NCBI RefSeq assembly: GCF_020544405.1
Contig: NZ_CP065410.1
Coordinates: forward strand, 6,157,061 to 6,221,060
DNA length: 64,000 nt
Direction: 5' to 3'
From: Pseudomonas sp. IAC-BECa141
GTDB lineage: Bacteria; Pseudomonadota; Gammaproteobacteria; Pseudomonadales; Pseudomonadaceae
In this document: positions 16,098 through 25,117 of the stretch, one piece after another
Layout: each line of letters starts with the position of its first letter
How positions within the stretch are numbered: position 1 is the first letter of the stretch
Translations under genes and position numbers: made by a program
The notes under the pieces: generated by a model
The model's input: the letters and a program-made list of their open reading frames with translations, nothing else
Told to the model about the DNA's origin: nothing
Databases searched by the model: none

Positions 16098-18040
16098 TGG
16101 GTGGCTCCTGGCTGAGCGGTGGTGCGCGCCGGGTCTGCCGGCAGCGTGAACGTACGCAGATCGATGGTCGGCGCATTACTGCTGCCGCCCAAGCGATGGT
16201 CGAGTACCAACAGTTTGGCTTTGCTCAAACCCTGGCTGAGTTGGCTGAGGTATTGCTCCAGCACGAAGGCTTGGCCGGCGCTGGCGTAGGCCTTTTGTTC
16301 GGCGCTGAATTTCAGGTCCGCCGCCTGGGCCGTGGCATTGATTTCGTGGGCGTTGGCACTGGCCTGATCCCGAGCGAGACTGGCCTGCAACTGCGCCTGG
16401 TTACTCGCTTCGGCAGCAGCGCCGCGCTCGCGGGAGATCAATGCCTGAGCGCCGATCTGTGCCGCTTGCACACTGTGATAGGCATTGGCCGCCCCTGCCG
16501 GCGGGTGGATCGCTTCGACCACCGTGGCGAGAATTTCCACGCCGCTGTCGAGTTTCTGCAGATCGCTTTGCACGGCGCGGCCGATTTCTTCGGCGAGCCC
16601 GGTCCTGTCCTCGCCAAGCAATCCGTCGAGAGTACGCGAGGCAAAGTCATGCACCAGAATCCGGCTGGCGGTGCTGCGGATCAGCATCGGCACATCGGCG
16701 CTGTTGTAGGTGGCGGCCAGCGCGGCTTGATCGCTCAGGCCGATGCGGTAGACGAAGCGCACATCCATGTTGACGATCTGAAAGCTCTGCTGATCGCCAC
16801 GGCTGCTGGCGATAACCTGAGACTTGTCGTTGACATGGCTGGCGTCCCACAAACGATTCGCGGTCAGAGGCGCCGGCCCTTCTGCCGGATCCAACTGCGC
16901 GGGCGTCGGGTTCTCGCCGACGCTGGTCGCCAGTTCGTGCACAACACCATTTTCAACATTCAGCACGCGCCCCAGCGGCCAGGGTAAACCGGCGTGCAAA
17001 CCCGGACCGAAAACCTGCACCGGTTTGCCGAAGCGCTCGTAGATGCCACGGCTTTGCAGCGGAATTTCGTGAAGGCCGGTGAGCAGCCAGCCCACCGCTG
17101 CCACCAGCAGCAACACCGGCAAGAAGGCGCGACGCATGTAACTGAAGGCCCAGATCTGACGCAGATCGATGCCGAAACGGTTGTGCAATTCGTGCTGCAA
17201 TGCGAGCAACGGTTGTGGCGGCCAGCGCAGCAAATCGGCGACGAAACTGCGCGCCAGCAATGCCGGCTCGAGTTGTTCGCGGCGCGGGCTGAACAGCGAC
17301 AGCAGCGCACGCAGCAGTAATTCCAGGGCAACCAGTCCCGGCAGAATGCCGATCAACACTGCCAGACGCACCGGCCAGATTGCACTCTCACTGGCGAAAA
17401 GCAGGCACAACGCGCCCAACACCAGACTGATGATCGCCACTCGCGTCAGTTGCGCCAGCGCTCCAGCCTCGGGCCATTGCGCCGGGTTTTCCTGAGCCAG
17501 TTGCCGCTCCAGCACCAGCAGAGCGAATGCCAGCAGCAAAGCGATGGCCGCGCCAACCGTGGCAGACAAGCCCACACCCGCCGCCGGCAACGCCAGATTC
17601 CATATTTGCTCGATGCTCAACAGCACCAGCACCGACCACCCGCCCAACCACAATGTGGCCGCGCCAATCTGCCTGAGCAGGTGCAGACTGCGCTGGCTCA
17701 TGCGATCCAGCAGGCGCTCGTACCAGCCTTCCGGCGCTGGTTCCTCAGCAGCCGTCACCGGCACGACGGGATTGATCACCCGCGCCCGCCAGCGCGTCAC
17801 CCACCACGCCGATTGCAACCCGGCCACCAGCACCAGCAACGCCGCGCTCTGATTGACCAGCAATGCGGGCCACAGCGATTGCGGCGCAAACAGGCCGACG
17901 AAAAACGCCAGCCCCCATCCCGCCCCGGCCAACACGCCCAGACCGATCGCCAGGCGACGCAAACGCCGGCCCTGCGTCGCCGCTTGCTGAAAGCGCGGCA
18001 TCGCGGTCACCGGCGTGCCTTCATCCAGATCGACTTGCAT
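16094..18040 (-). CDS. Large polytopic SPFH-domain protein, HflK-like
   Basis: A 648-residue protein, much longer than standard HflK (about 400). The N-terminal half holds around seven hydrophobic segments (for example LAIGLGVLAGAGWGLAFFVG and LLLAFALLVLERQ) of no family I know. A further helix near residue 315 leads into an SPFH domain (VPLQSRGIYERFGKP-like start, here IPLQSRGIYERFG). The start at 18040 follows GGGGGA and is preferred over the upstream frame to 18121, which would cross the Zur-like box. It is first in the four-gene operon. PA2437-PA2439 in P. aeruginosa are related HflKC-like genes reported as zinc-responsive (recall). Confidence 0.82.
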   Translation of the reverse strand: MQVDLDEGTPVTAMPRFQQAATQGRRLRRLAIGLGVLAGAGWGLAFFVGLFAPQSLWPALLVNQSAALLVLVAGLQSAWWVTRWRARVINPVVPVTAAEEPAPEGWYERLLDRMSQRSLHLLRQIGAATLWLGGWSVLVLLSIEQIWNLALPAAGVGLSATVGAAIALLLAFALLVLERQLAQENPAQWPEAGALAQLTRVAIISLVLGALCLLFASESAIWPVRLAVLIGILPGLVALELLLRALLSLFSPRREQLEPALLARSFVADLLRWPPQPLLALQHELHNRFGIDLRQIWAFSYMRRAFLPVLLLVAAVGWLLTGLHEIPLQSRGIYERFGKPVQVFGPGLHAGLPWPLGRVLNVENGVVHELATSVGENPTPAQLDPAEGPAPLTANRLWDASHVNDKSQVIASSRGDQQSFQIVNMDVRFVYRIGLSDQAALAATYNSADVPMLIRSTASRILVHDFASRTLDGLLGEDRTGLAEEIGRAVQSDLQKLDSGVEILATVVEAIHPPAGAANAYHSVQAAQIGAQALISRERGAAAEASNQAQLQASLARDQASANAHEINATAQAADLKFSAEQKAYASAGQAFVLEQYLSQLSQGLSKAKLLVLDHRLGGSSNAPTIDLRTFTLPADPARTTAQPGATH

Positions 18041-18072
18041 ATCCCCCAAAACCCTTGGTTTTCCACACATAT

Positions 18073-18087
18073 CGTTACGATATAACG
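18073..18087. promoter_or_regulatory. Candidate Zur box 3 (SPFH / P-type ATPase operon)
   Basis: Contains GTTAC-GAT-ATAAC, matching nine of ten core positions of the GTTAT-N3-ATAAC seen in boxes 1 and 2, with five of seven arm pairs symmetric. It lies 32 bp upstream of the operon's first start codon. It is weaker than the other two, but spacing and position fit a Zur operator. Confidence 0.6.
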
Positions 18088-18249
18088 AAAGTCGTGAAAT
18101 ATTTGTACTCATTTGCGCCATTCAAAGATGCGCAACCTGTCGCTTGCCTGAAGCCTTGACCGAAATGTCTGGAAACGCACATATTACGTTCGTAATTTTC
18201 AGTGCGAACTACTTTTACCGATCCGCATCCTTAAGCCAGGAGTGAGAGC

Positions 18250-19650
18250 ATGAGCAACTATGACGTGGTGATTCTGGGCGGCGGCCCCGGCGGTTATAAC
18301 GCAGCGATCCGCGCCGGCCAGCTGGGCCTCAAGGCCGCGTGTGTCGAGGGCCGCGCCACGCTGGGCGGCACCTGCCTGAACGTCGGCTGCATGCCGTCAA
18401 AGACGCTTTTGCACGCGTCCGAGCTGTACGAAGCGGCGCTGGGTGCGGAGTTCGCCAACCTCGGCATCGAGGTCAAACCCACGCTCAACCTTGCGCAAAT
18501 GATGAAGCAGAAAGACGAAAGCGTGAGCGGCCTGACCAAAGGCATCGAATTTCTGTTCCGCAAAAACAAAGTCGACTGGATCAAGGGCTGGGGCCATATC
18601 GACGGCCCCGGAAAAGTCAGCGTGACCGGCGATCAGGGCAGCCGGATCGAGCTCACCGCCAAGGACATCGTCATCGCCACCGGCTCCGAGCCCACTCCCC
18701 TGCCCGGTGTGGAGATCGACAATAAGCGCATCCTCGACTCAACCGGCGCGCTGTCCCTGAATGAAGTACCCAAACATCTGGTAGTGATCGGCGCGGGCGT
18801 GATCGGCCTCGAACTTGGCTCGGTCTGGCGCCGGCTCGGCGCGCAGGTAACCGTGGTGGAATACTTAGACCGCATCTGCCCCGGCGTCGACGGCGAAGCC
18901 GGCAAAACCCTGCAACGCTCGCTGAGCAAACAGGGCATCAGCTTCAAGTTGAGCTCGAAAGTGACCAGCGCCACCTCCTCGGCCACTGGCGTACAGCTCA
19001 GCGTCGAACCCGCCGCTGGCGGCAGCGCGGAAATCCTCGAAGCCGATTACGTGCTGGTGGCCATCGGTCGGCGTCCGTACACCCAGGGCCTGGGCCTGGA
19101 AAATGTCGGCCTGAGCACCGACAAACGCGGCATGCTCGCCAATAAACAGCATCGCACCGAAGCACCCGGCGTGTGGGTGATTGGCGACGTGACGTCCGGG
19201 CCGATGCTCGCGCACAAGGCCGAAGACGAAGCCATGGCCTGCATCGAGCAGATCGTCGGCAAGGCCGGCGAGGTCAATTACGACCTGATTCCCAACGTGA
19301 TCTACACCCGCCCGGAACTGGCCAGCGTCGGCAAGACCGAAGAGCAACTGAAGGCCGAAGGCCGGGCGTACAAGGTCGGCAAATTCCCGTTCACCGCCAA
19401 TAGCCGGGCGAAGATCAATCACGAGACCGAGGGCTTTGCCAAGGTCATCGCCGATGAGCGCACCGACGAAGTCCTCGGCGTGCATCTGGTCGGGCCGAGC
19501 GTCAGTGAAATGATCGGTGAGTTCTGCGTGGCCATGGAATTCAGCGCCTCGGCCGAAGACATCGCGCTGACCTGTCACCCGCATCCAACCCGCTCCGAAG
19601 CGTTGCGTCAGGCGGCAATGAATGTCGAGGGGATGGCGACGCAGATGTAA
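18250..19650 (+). CDS. lpd: Dihydrolipoyl dehydrogenase
   Basis: A 466-residue FAD-dependent disulfide oxidoreductase that reoxidises dihydrolipoamide of 2-oxoacid dehydrogenase or glycine-cleavage complexes using NAD. An FAD-binding GGGPGG lies at residues 10-15. The redox disulfide is Cys42/Cys47 (GGTCLNVGCMPSK). The NAD site GAGVIGLELGSVW and the C-terminal catalytic His-Glu region CHPHPTRSE are also visible. It is not beside E1/E2 genes, like the extra lpd3 copies of pseudomonads (PA4829), so its partner complex is unknown. AGGAG lies 8 bases upstream of the ATG. It ends at a hairpin shared with the convergent Lrp-type gene. Confidence 0.92.
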   Translation: MSNYDVVILGGGPGGYNAAIRAGQLGLKAACVEGRATLGGTCLNVGCMPSKTLLHASELYEAALGAEFANLGIEVKPTLNLAQMMKQKDESVSGLTKGIEFLFRKNKVDWIKGWGHIDGPGKVSVTGDQGSRIELTAKDIVIATGSEPTPLPGVEIDNKRILDSTGALSLNEVPKHLVVIGAGVIGLELGSVWRRLGAQVTVVEYLDRICPGVDGEAGKTLQRSLSKQGISFKLSSKVTSATSSATGVQLSVEPAAGGSAEILEADYVLVAIGRRPYTQGLGLENVGLSTDKRGMLANKQHRTEAPGVWVIGDVTSGPMLAHKAEDEAMACIEQIVGKAGEVNYDLIPNVIYTRPELASVGKTEEQLKAEGRAYKVGKFPFTANSRAKINHETEGFAKVIADERTDEVLGVHLVGPSVSEMIGEFCVAMEFSASAEDIALTCHPHPTRSEALRQAAMNVEGMATQM

Positions 19651-19661
19651 GCACTGTGCGA

Positions 19662-19688
19662 ATACTTCCCGCGCAATGCGGGAAGTAT
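19662..19688. terminator. Bidirectional hairpin between lpd and the Lrp-type gene
   Basis: Perfect 11-base arms ATACTTCCCGC and GCGGGAAGTAT around GCAAT lie between convergent genes. A T run is missing on both strands, so termination may be inefficient or factor-assisted. Confidence 0.65.
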
Positions 19689-20161
19689 CAGGACGGCAGA
19701 TGCCCCAGCGGTAACGCGCCGGGCGTCTTCACTGTGTGGATCGCAAAATTGCTGCGGATATCGCTCACCCCCGGCAGCTTCAACAGACATCCGGTGAGGA
19801 AGCGGTCATAAGCGCGCAGGTCCGGCACCACCACTTGCAGCAGAAAGTCTGATTCTCCGGACACCAGGAACGCCGAAATCACCTCCGGCAACGCCGTCAC
19901 CGCCCGGTGGAACGCCTCAGCCTGTTCATCGTTGTGGCGCTCGACCTTGACCCCGACAAACACCGTCAGCCCCAACCCCACTTCATCACGATCCAGATTG
20001 GCCTGATAACCGCGAATGACTCCGGCCTCTTCGAGCATGCGCACCCGGCGCAGGCACGGCGATGCCGACAGACCGATTTCATCAGCCAGCTGCACATTGC
20101 TAAGGCGCCCGTCCCGTTGCAGCGCGGCGAGAATCTTGCGGTCGAAGGCATCCAGTTTCAT
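19688..20161 (-). CDS. Lrp/AsnC-family transcriptional regulator
   Basis: A 157-residue regulator with an N-terminal winged helix-turn-helix (about residues 5-55; LSNVQLADEIGLSASPCLRRV is the recognition region) and a C-terminal RAM/AsnC ligand-binding domain (ALPEVISAFLVSGESDFLLQV). Such proteins bind amino acids and often control a divergent exporter or catabolic gene. Here the divergent neighbour is a LysE-type exporter starting at 20306, with 144 bp between the starts. The likely job is to induce that exporter when its amino acid is in excess. The ligand cannot be told from sequence. Confidence 0.88.
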   Translation of the reverse strand: MKLDAFDRKILAALQRDGRLSNVQLADEIGLSASPCLRRVRMLEEAGVIRGYQANLDRDEVGLGLTVFVGVKVERHNDEQAEAFHRAVTALPEVISAFLVSGESDFLLQVVVPDLRAYDRFLTGCLLKLPGVSDIRSNFAIHTVKTPGALPLGHLPS

Positions 20162-20305
20162 GATTGGCAGATCCTGATGGTTTAGGCGGTGAAAGTGTGC
20201 AGATTATGCCAATTCATCCGCCCTTAGAAGCTGATTACGCAACCACCTGCCCTGCCCTTCGGCCCTAGACTGAGGCGACCGAATCGACAACGAGAGGGGT
20301 GCGAC

Positions 20306-20935
20306 ATGGCGAGTCTCTGGCTGTTTTTCCTGGCGTTGGGGGTGGTCTATCTGCTGCCCGGCCCGGACATGATCCTGCTGTTGCAGACCGGCGCCCGCCA
20401 GGGACGCGGCGCAGCGCTGGCCACGGCGATGGGCCTGGCGATTGCCCGAGGTTGCCACGTCGCGTTGGCGGCGTTGGGTTTGGCGGCGCTGTTCAAGGCG
20501 GCGCCGTGGACGTTCGATGCCGTGCGGATCGCCGGGGCGGCGTACTTGCTGTGGATCGGCGTTCAATGTCTGCGCACCACGCTGTTGCCGGATCTGAACG
20601 CCGACACCGTAACGGACAGTCATGCGCAGTGGTACGCAGCCATCCGTCGCGGCCTGCTGACCAATCTGCTCAACCCGAAAGCGTTGCTGTTCTGTTCGGT
20701 GCTGCTGCCGCAATTCATCGTGGCGAATGGCGCACCGGTGCTGACGCAGTTTGCGCTGCTCGGCGCGATGTTGGTGGGCGCAGGTCTGCTGTTCGACAGC
20801 GCCTACGCCCTGACCGGCGCCGCGCTGGGCCGCTGGCTGAAACACAGCCCGACAGCCCAACGAGTGCAACAGTGGCTGTTCGGCAGCCTGTTGATCGGCT
20901 TCGCCGTTCGCCTGACGTTTGTCCAGCAGGCTTAA
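20306..20935 (+). CDS. LysE-family amino acid exporter
   Basis: A 209-residue inner-membrane protein of the LysE/RhtB family with five to six hydrophobic segments. The motif LLPGPDMILLLQTGARQG near residues 15-32 and the conserved NLLNPKALLF near 117-126 are family hallmarks. It probably exports an amino acid or a derivative by proton exchange. The start follows GAGAGGGG. It is divergent from the Lrp-type regulator and overlaps the stop of the convergent 712-residue protein gene by 4 bp (20932-20935). Confidence 0.88.
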   Translation: MASLWLFFLALGVVYLLPGPDMILLLQTGARQGRGAALATAMGLAIARGCHVALAALGLAALFKAAPWTFDAVRIAGAAYLLWIGVQCLRTTLLPDLNADTVTDSHAQWYAAIRRGLLTNLLNPKALLFCSVLLPQFIVANGAPVLTQFALLGAMLVGAGLLFDSAYALTGAALGRWLKHSPTAQRVQQWLFGSLLIGFAVRLTFVQQA

Positions 20936-23070
20936 GGTTTGCGGGCCTTGCGTTGGCGGCGAGCAATCAGCAACAACGCCACGGCAGTGAAGGCCACAAT
21001 CGCGCCGATCTGGACCGGCCACTTGTACGGCCGCAGTGTCGAACGCACCGAATCGGTCACCTGAGTGACGTAGCGCTTGTCGGCGTTTTCGAAGTCCGGA
21101 TAAGGGCATTGATGGCCGAAATCCACGGCCCACGGTACGTACGGCCCTTCGTCGACATAGCGTTTGTACAAGGCGCTCTGCTCTTCCAGGCTGCTGTTCC
21201 AGCCCGCCGCCGAGCACAATACGGCGGCGAATGCCTGACTGGTGTGCGGCAGATTATCCGCCGCCCGACTGGCCAGCGCCGTCGCGACGAACCGATAGTG
21301 ATAACGCTCATCCGGCTGCGCCTCACTGGCTTTCTGACGTTGCACTTCGGCTTCGCTCACCAGCGGCCCGACTTTGAGCCCGGCATTTTCCAGGCTGTAG
21401 TTGCCGCCGAAGGTCGCGTAATCCGGGGCCATTTCGTAGCCCAGAATGTCCATGCCCCACTCACGGGCCGTCCACGCGGCATTGAACAGCGCGCTGGCAC
21501 GCTTGGTTGGCCACCATGCCGAATCCGCCTTCAGGCGTTGCTCACCATAGAGCCGGGCCTTGTTCTGCAGATCGGCGCTGTCGAAATAGCCGACCGCCTC
21601 TTCATAACGCCCCTCACGCAGCAACCGCCGCCCCAGCAGATTGCGCAGGCTTGCGGCCACCGGCAGCGGCACGTAATTGTCGCGATCCTGCTGGCTCAGC
21701 GCGGGCGGTGCCGGGACATTGGTATCGACGTAGTTTTTCAGTTCTTCGACCGTCAGCACCCGCTCGGCCACGGTCGCGGCGTCGAACCAGTAAATATTCC
21801 GGCTGCGATACAACTGGTCAAAAGCCTGCAGATACTCGCCACGTTGCAGCGCGAGAATCGCGCTTTCACCCTCGACCCGGCACTTGGGCTGCACGCTTTC
21901 GAGATTCCAGTCGGCGGTGCGCCGCTCACCCCAGGATTCGTCCTGCGGGAACGCTTGCGCGGCTTTTGCGTAGGCCGCAGCTGCTGCGTTCTTGTCGCCG
22001 TCGCGCACCGCCAGTTTTGCCCGCAACCACCACGCCAGGCCACTGTCGCCAGCGTGTTCGAGGAACGCCTTGGCGCTGGCGTAATCGCCCTGTTGGTAAT
22101 TCATCGCCGCCAATCGATCAGCGTTGTCGAGGCTGCCGCGCGTGCTCGCTTGCAGGGCCTTGACCAGCTTCTTCTCGTTCGGCGGCTCATCGCCAAACGA
22201 CCAGCCCATCCGGCTGATGAGCGAGGCGGTCACCAGTTGCTGCACCGCTTCGCCGCGCAGCAATTTCGCCAGCCGGTCTTCGGGCTCCTCGGCCAGCTCG
22301 TTCATCAATTGTTTGAGCGAGGTGTAACCGACGTTCGAGCCGTGCAGGTTCTGCGCGGCATAGAGCTTGATGGCATTGTTCCAGTCACCTGCCGTGCGCA
22401 GCGCTCGCGCCTCTTCGCCGAGGCTGGCCACGCCGAGTTCCAGCGGATCGCTGAAACCGTCGATGCTCAATTGCCGGGTCTGGCGGAAGGCTTCGATGGC
22501 GTTTTCCAAAGCTTGTAGCGCATCCCCGGCTTCGCTGCTCATGGCAAAGAATGCCCGGCCCAGTGAATAAGCCGCCCAGGTGCTGCGCAACGCGCGCTGA
22601 TCGGCCGGCAGCGCCAGCAACTGACGGAAATACTCGACAGCCAGTTGATGGTCACCGGCGCCGAACGCCACGGCGCCCGCCACATATAGACGCAGTTCCG
22701 CCGGCAGGCTCGCGCCCTGCACGTCGACCTGACGCGCATCGGTCAGGCTGCGCAGTCGTTTGACCAGTGCCTGCTGTTCAGGTGTCAGACCGATCTGCTC
22801 GGCCTTGTCGCGCACCTCGGCGGGTTCTGGCGCCTCGGCGTAGATGTCATCCGGATTATGGGTGGCGGCGGTGACGTTCTTCAGCCCGGCAATGGTTTTG
22901 CCGAGACGACTGATCTCGAACCTGAAGTTGCCCTCCGGCAGTTCCGCCAGCGATTGCCCGCGATCGTCGAGCAGACGCATCGGGAAATCAGGGCCGCAGG
23001 CCAGGGCCGATCCCAGCGGCAGGCTGAGACTCAGACAAAGCAGATGGCGGGGCCAGTTACGGGTCAACAT
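20932..23070 (-). CDS. Exported 712-residue protein of unknown function with C-terminal membrane anchor
   Basis: A 712-residue protein with a signal peptide (cut near SALA-C, residues 18-22; the Cys after it could be lipid-modified, though LALAC-like lipobox fit is only fair). The long central part is helical and alternates short Ala/Leu-rich repeats that look like degenerate TPR/SEL1-type solenoids (for example AVEYFRQLLALPADQRALRS and GDYASAKAFLEHAGD). A hydrophobic helix near the C-terminus (AIVAFTAVALLLIA) is followed by a basic tail. I recognise no named family. The start at 23070 follows GGAGG; the upstream frame to 23295 overlaps the preceding gene. It is translationally coupled to the DUF3142 gene, which overlaps it by 14 bp. 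Confidence 0.75.
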   Translation of the reverse strand: MLTRNWPRHLLCLSLSLPLGSALACGPDFPMRLLDDRGQSLAELPEGNFRFEISRLGKTIAGLKNVTAATHNPDDIYAEAPEPAEVRDKAEQIGLTPEQQALVKRLRSLTDARQVDVQGASLPAELRLYVAGAVAFGAGDHQLAVEYFRQLLALPADQRALRSTWAAYSLGRAFFAMSSEAGDALQALENAIEAFRQTRQLSIDGFSDPLELGVASLGEEARALRTAGDWNNAIKLYAAQNLHGSNVGYTSLKQLMNELAEEPEDRLAKLLRGEAVQQLVTASLISRMGWSFGDEPPNEKKLVKALQASTRGSLDNADRLAAMNYQQGDYASAKAFLEHAGDSGLAWWLRAKLAVRDGDKNAAAAAYAKAAQAFPQDESWGERRTADWNLESVQPKCRVEGESAILALQRGEYLQAFDQLYRSRNIYWFDAATVAERVLTVEELKNYVDTNVPAPPALSQQDRDNYVPLPVAASLRNLLGRRLLREGRYEEAVGYFDSADLQNKARLYGEQRLKADSAWWPTKRASALFNAAWTAREWGMDILGYEMAPDYATFGGNYSLENAGLKVGPLVSEAEVQRQKASEAQPDERYHYRFVATALASRAADNLPHTSQAFAAVLCSAAGWNSSLEEQSALYKRYVDEGPYVPWAVDFGHQCPYPDFENADKRYVTQVTDSVRSTLRPYKWPVQIGAIVAFTAVALLLIARRQRKARKP

Positions 23071-24250
23071 GCGAACCTCCTTGATCAATATTTGCGCAGC
23101 GTGCCCAACCGATCGCCCGCTGCCCGCCCGCCGGCAATCGGCCGTCGCGCAGGCGGGTGAAGGTAAGCAGATCCGCCGTCTGTTGCAACGTGTAACCGGC
23201 GAGCGCATCAGCCCCTTCACAGCCCCGGGCCTTGATGGTGATGCGGGCGGGCCAGGTGCTGTCGAGGTTACCGACGTTACGCAAGGTGATGTCATTCACA
23301 TCGTTCTGTTCGGTGAACACCAAGCCGAGCTGGCTGTTCAACGCATCGCCTCGGGCGACCGCACGCAACGTGCTCAGGCTCCAGGCTCTGCGGTCGTTGG
23401 CCAACGGCAGCCGAAACCAGATCAGACCGGCCAGATGCGCCGGGCGATCCTCGCGTAATGCTTTGGCCAACCGGCCCAACTGTTGTGGATCGGCCAGCAA
23501 TTCGCGTCGCTGGCCGCCACGTTCGAGCGGCACTTCACTTTCCACCACCGGGGCGCCATCGGTATTCGCCAGCAACGCCACGCCGTAGGCCGGCAGCGCC
23601 AGATAAAACGGCTTGTTGGTCACCCGCGCCCAGGCCTTGGCCCAGCGCTGCGCCTGCTCGGGATCGAACAGACCGTGACGCGGATCGCTGACGGCGTGCA
23701 CCTGCAACACGCTGCTGTCGACGGTCGTCAACAGCGCCGGCAATTGCGGGCTGTCGAGCCAGGCGGGCAATGCGGTGATGCTCAGGGGCAGGCTGGCCGG
23801 CAATGCGCCGCGCAAGTGAGTGAGGAATTCGATGTAAGCGGGCAGTCGGGCACTGCCGGCGTCATGGTCGATCTCGACGCCGCTCAGGTTCAGCCCCTGC
23901 CCTTGCCAGTCGGCAAGTACTTGAAGGATTTGCGCAGTGACCGCTTGCGGGTCGAGCGCCTTGAGCTGGCCGTCGAGGCGAATTACTGCGATCAACGGCC
24001 GGGCATCGCGTTTCAGCAGTGCGGTATCGATTCGTGCCCGACTCCATCCCGCATTCGGGAAAGCCTGCAGCGCCAATACCCGCAACGTCGAAAAGTCACT
24101 GCGACTGTCGTTCAGGGCAGGTTCATGGGCCGGCGTCCATTGCCGTTGCCAGACATAAAGCTGCTGATCGAGCGGCGCTGCGTCCTGCCGTTCACAAGCA
24201 CACAGCAACAACACAGCCACCACGGCTGAACACCCGATGATAAAGCGCAT
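23057..24250 (-). CDS. DUF3142 family putative lipoprotein
   Basis: A 397-residue protein starting with a hydrophobic stretch and a possible lipobox (VLLLCAC, Cys around residue 18-19), so it is probably a lipoprotein. The rest looks like a glycoside-hydrolase-type TIM barrel: YVWQRQW, then GLNLSGVEIDHDAGS, LPLSITALPAWLD and FYLALPAYG, in the order seen in DUF3142 proteins. Acidic residues in the VEIDHD segment are candidate catalytic residues. Enzymatic activity is not established for this family. It is the upstream gene of a coupled pair with the 712-residue exported protein, suggesting a shared envelope role. It starts 49 bp from the neighbouring methyltransferase gene end. Confidence 0.75.
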   Translation of the reverse strand: MRFIIGCSAVVAVLLLCACERQDAAPLDQQLYVWQRQWTPAHEPALNDSRSDFSTLRVLALQAFPNAGWSRARIDTALLKRDARPLIAVIRLDGQLKALDPQAVTAQILQVLADWQGQGLNLSGVEIDHDAGSARLPAYIEFLTHLRGALPASLPLSITALPAWLDSPQLPALLTTVDSSVLQVHAVSDPRHGLFDPEQAQRWAKAWARVTNKPFYLALPAYGVALLANTDGAPVVESEVPLERGGQRRELLADPQQLGRLAKALREDRPAHLAGLIWFRLPLANDRRAWSLSTLRAVARGDALNSQLGLVFTEQNDVNDITLRNVGNLDSTWPARITIKARGCEGADALAGYTLQQTADLLTFTRLRDGRLPAGGQRAIGWARCANIDQGGSHVDP

Positions 24251-24298
24251 ACCTTGCAGATCCCTGAGACATCAGGCTGCAAGGTTACACAAAAGCGC

Positions 24299-25117
24299 TC
24301 AGGGCTTGCGGGCGATGATGACCTGACTCTTGGCCACCACCGCATCCAGCGCCTGCTTGATCTGCGCGCCGCGCGGCGAGTCCAGCACCGCTTGCCAGGT
24401 CTCGGCCCAGTGATTGAGCAGCGGATGATCCGGATTGCTGAATTCGACCTTGGCTTCCCAGAACAGCAACATCCACATCGACCAGTAAAAGCCGTACTGG
24501 CTGTGACTGATGATCTCGAGCCCCGCCTCGCTGACCATCGCCTTGAACTGTTCCTCACTGATGATGCGAATGTGGTTGGGCTTCTGGAAATACTCCGGTG
24601 CGGCGATGTCCTTTTGCAGGTCCTCGGAGCTGGGGTGCGGCACGCTGAGCAAATACAGCGCGCCCGACTGGCCGACCCGCACCAGTTCGGCAAGGAACTG
24701 CGCCGGGTCGTCGACGTGCTCGATGACTTCAGTGGACACCACGCGAGTGGCGGTGCCATCGGCGATCGGCAGCGGATTGCAATCGGTCACATGGCATTCG
24801 ACGCCACGCGCCGGCGTATCGCTCAGGCGCTTACGGGTCGCTTCGACCTTGGCGCCGTCGATGTCGGCAATGATGATCTTCGCCCCGCGCATGCCGCAGA
24901 AATGCACGTTGCCACCGTCTCCGCAGCCAACGTCCAGCAAGGTGTCGTCGGCGGTCACCGGAAAGTCTTTGAACAGCTCACCGGTTTCCTGATTGAACCA
25001 GCCGCTGAGCATCGCATCGTGCAGGCCGAGCATATATGGGTCTACCTTGTCGGCGACCGGTGCGACAGCTTGTACGGGGGCCGGAGCCGCCGTGAGTTTT
25101 TTCAAAAGGCTCAGCAT
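24299..25117 (-). CDS. SAM-dependent methyltransferase (CPA locus, PA5459-like)
   Basis: A 272-residue class I methyltransferase with SAM motif I LLDVGCGDGGN and an acidic motif II (IIIADIDGAKV). It is clearly similar along its whole length to the second methyltransferase at 26262 (shared GLHDAML.GWF, LLDVGCG, EHVD.P..F.AELVR and YLLSVP stretches), so the two are paralogues. By synteny with P. aeruginosa PA5455-PA5459, which are needed for normal common polysaccharide antigen, it probably O-methylates the rhamnan chain or its terminus. The start at 25117 overlaps the acyltransferase end by 7 bp; the long in-frame extension to 26128 is an antisense-frame artefact over the acyltransferase gene. 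Confidence 0.82.
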   Translation of the reverse strand: MLSLLKKLTAAPAPVQAVAPVADKVDPYMLGLHDAMLSGWFNQETGELFKDFPVTADDTLLDVGCGDGGNVHFCGMRGAKIIIADIDGAKVEATRKRLSDTPARGVECHVTDCNPLPIADGTATRVVSTEVIEHVDDPAQFLAELVRVGQSGALYLLSVPHPSSEDLQKDIAAPEYFQKPNHIRIISEEQFKAMVSEAGLEIISHSQYGFYWSMWMLLFWEAKVEFSNPDHPLLNHWAETWQAVLDSPRGAQIKQALDAVVAKSQVIIARKP

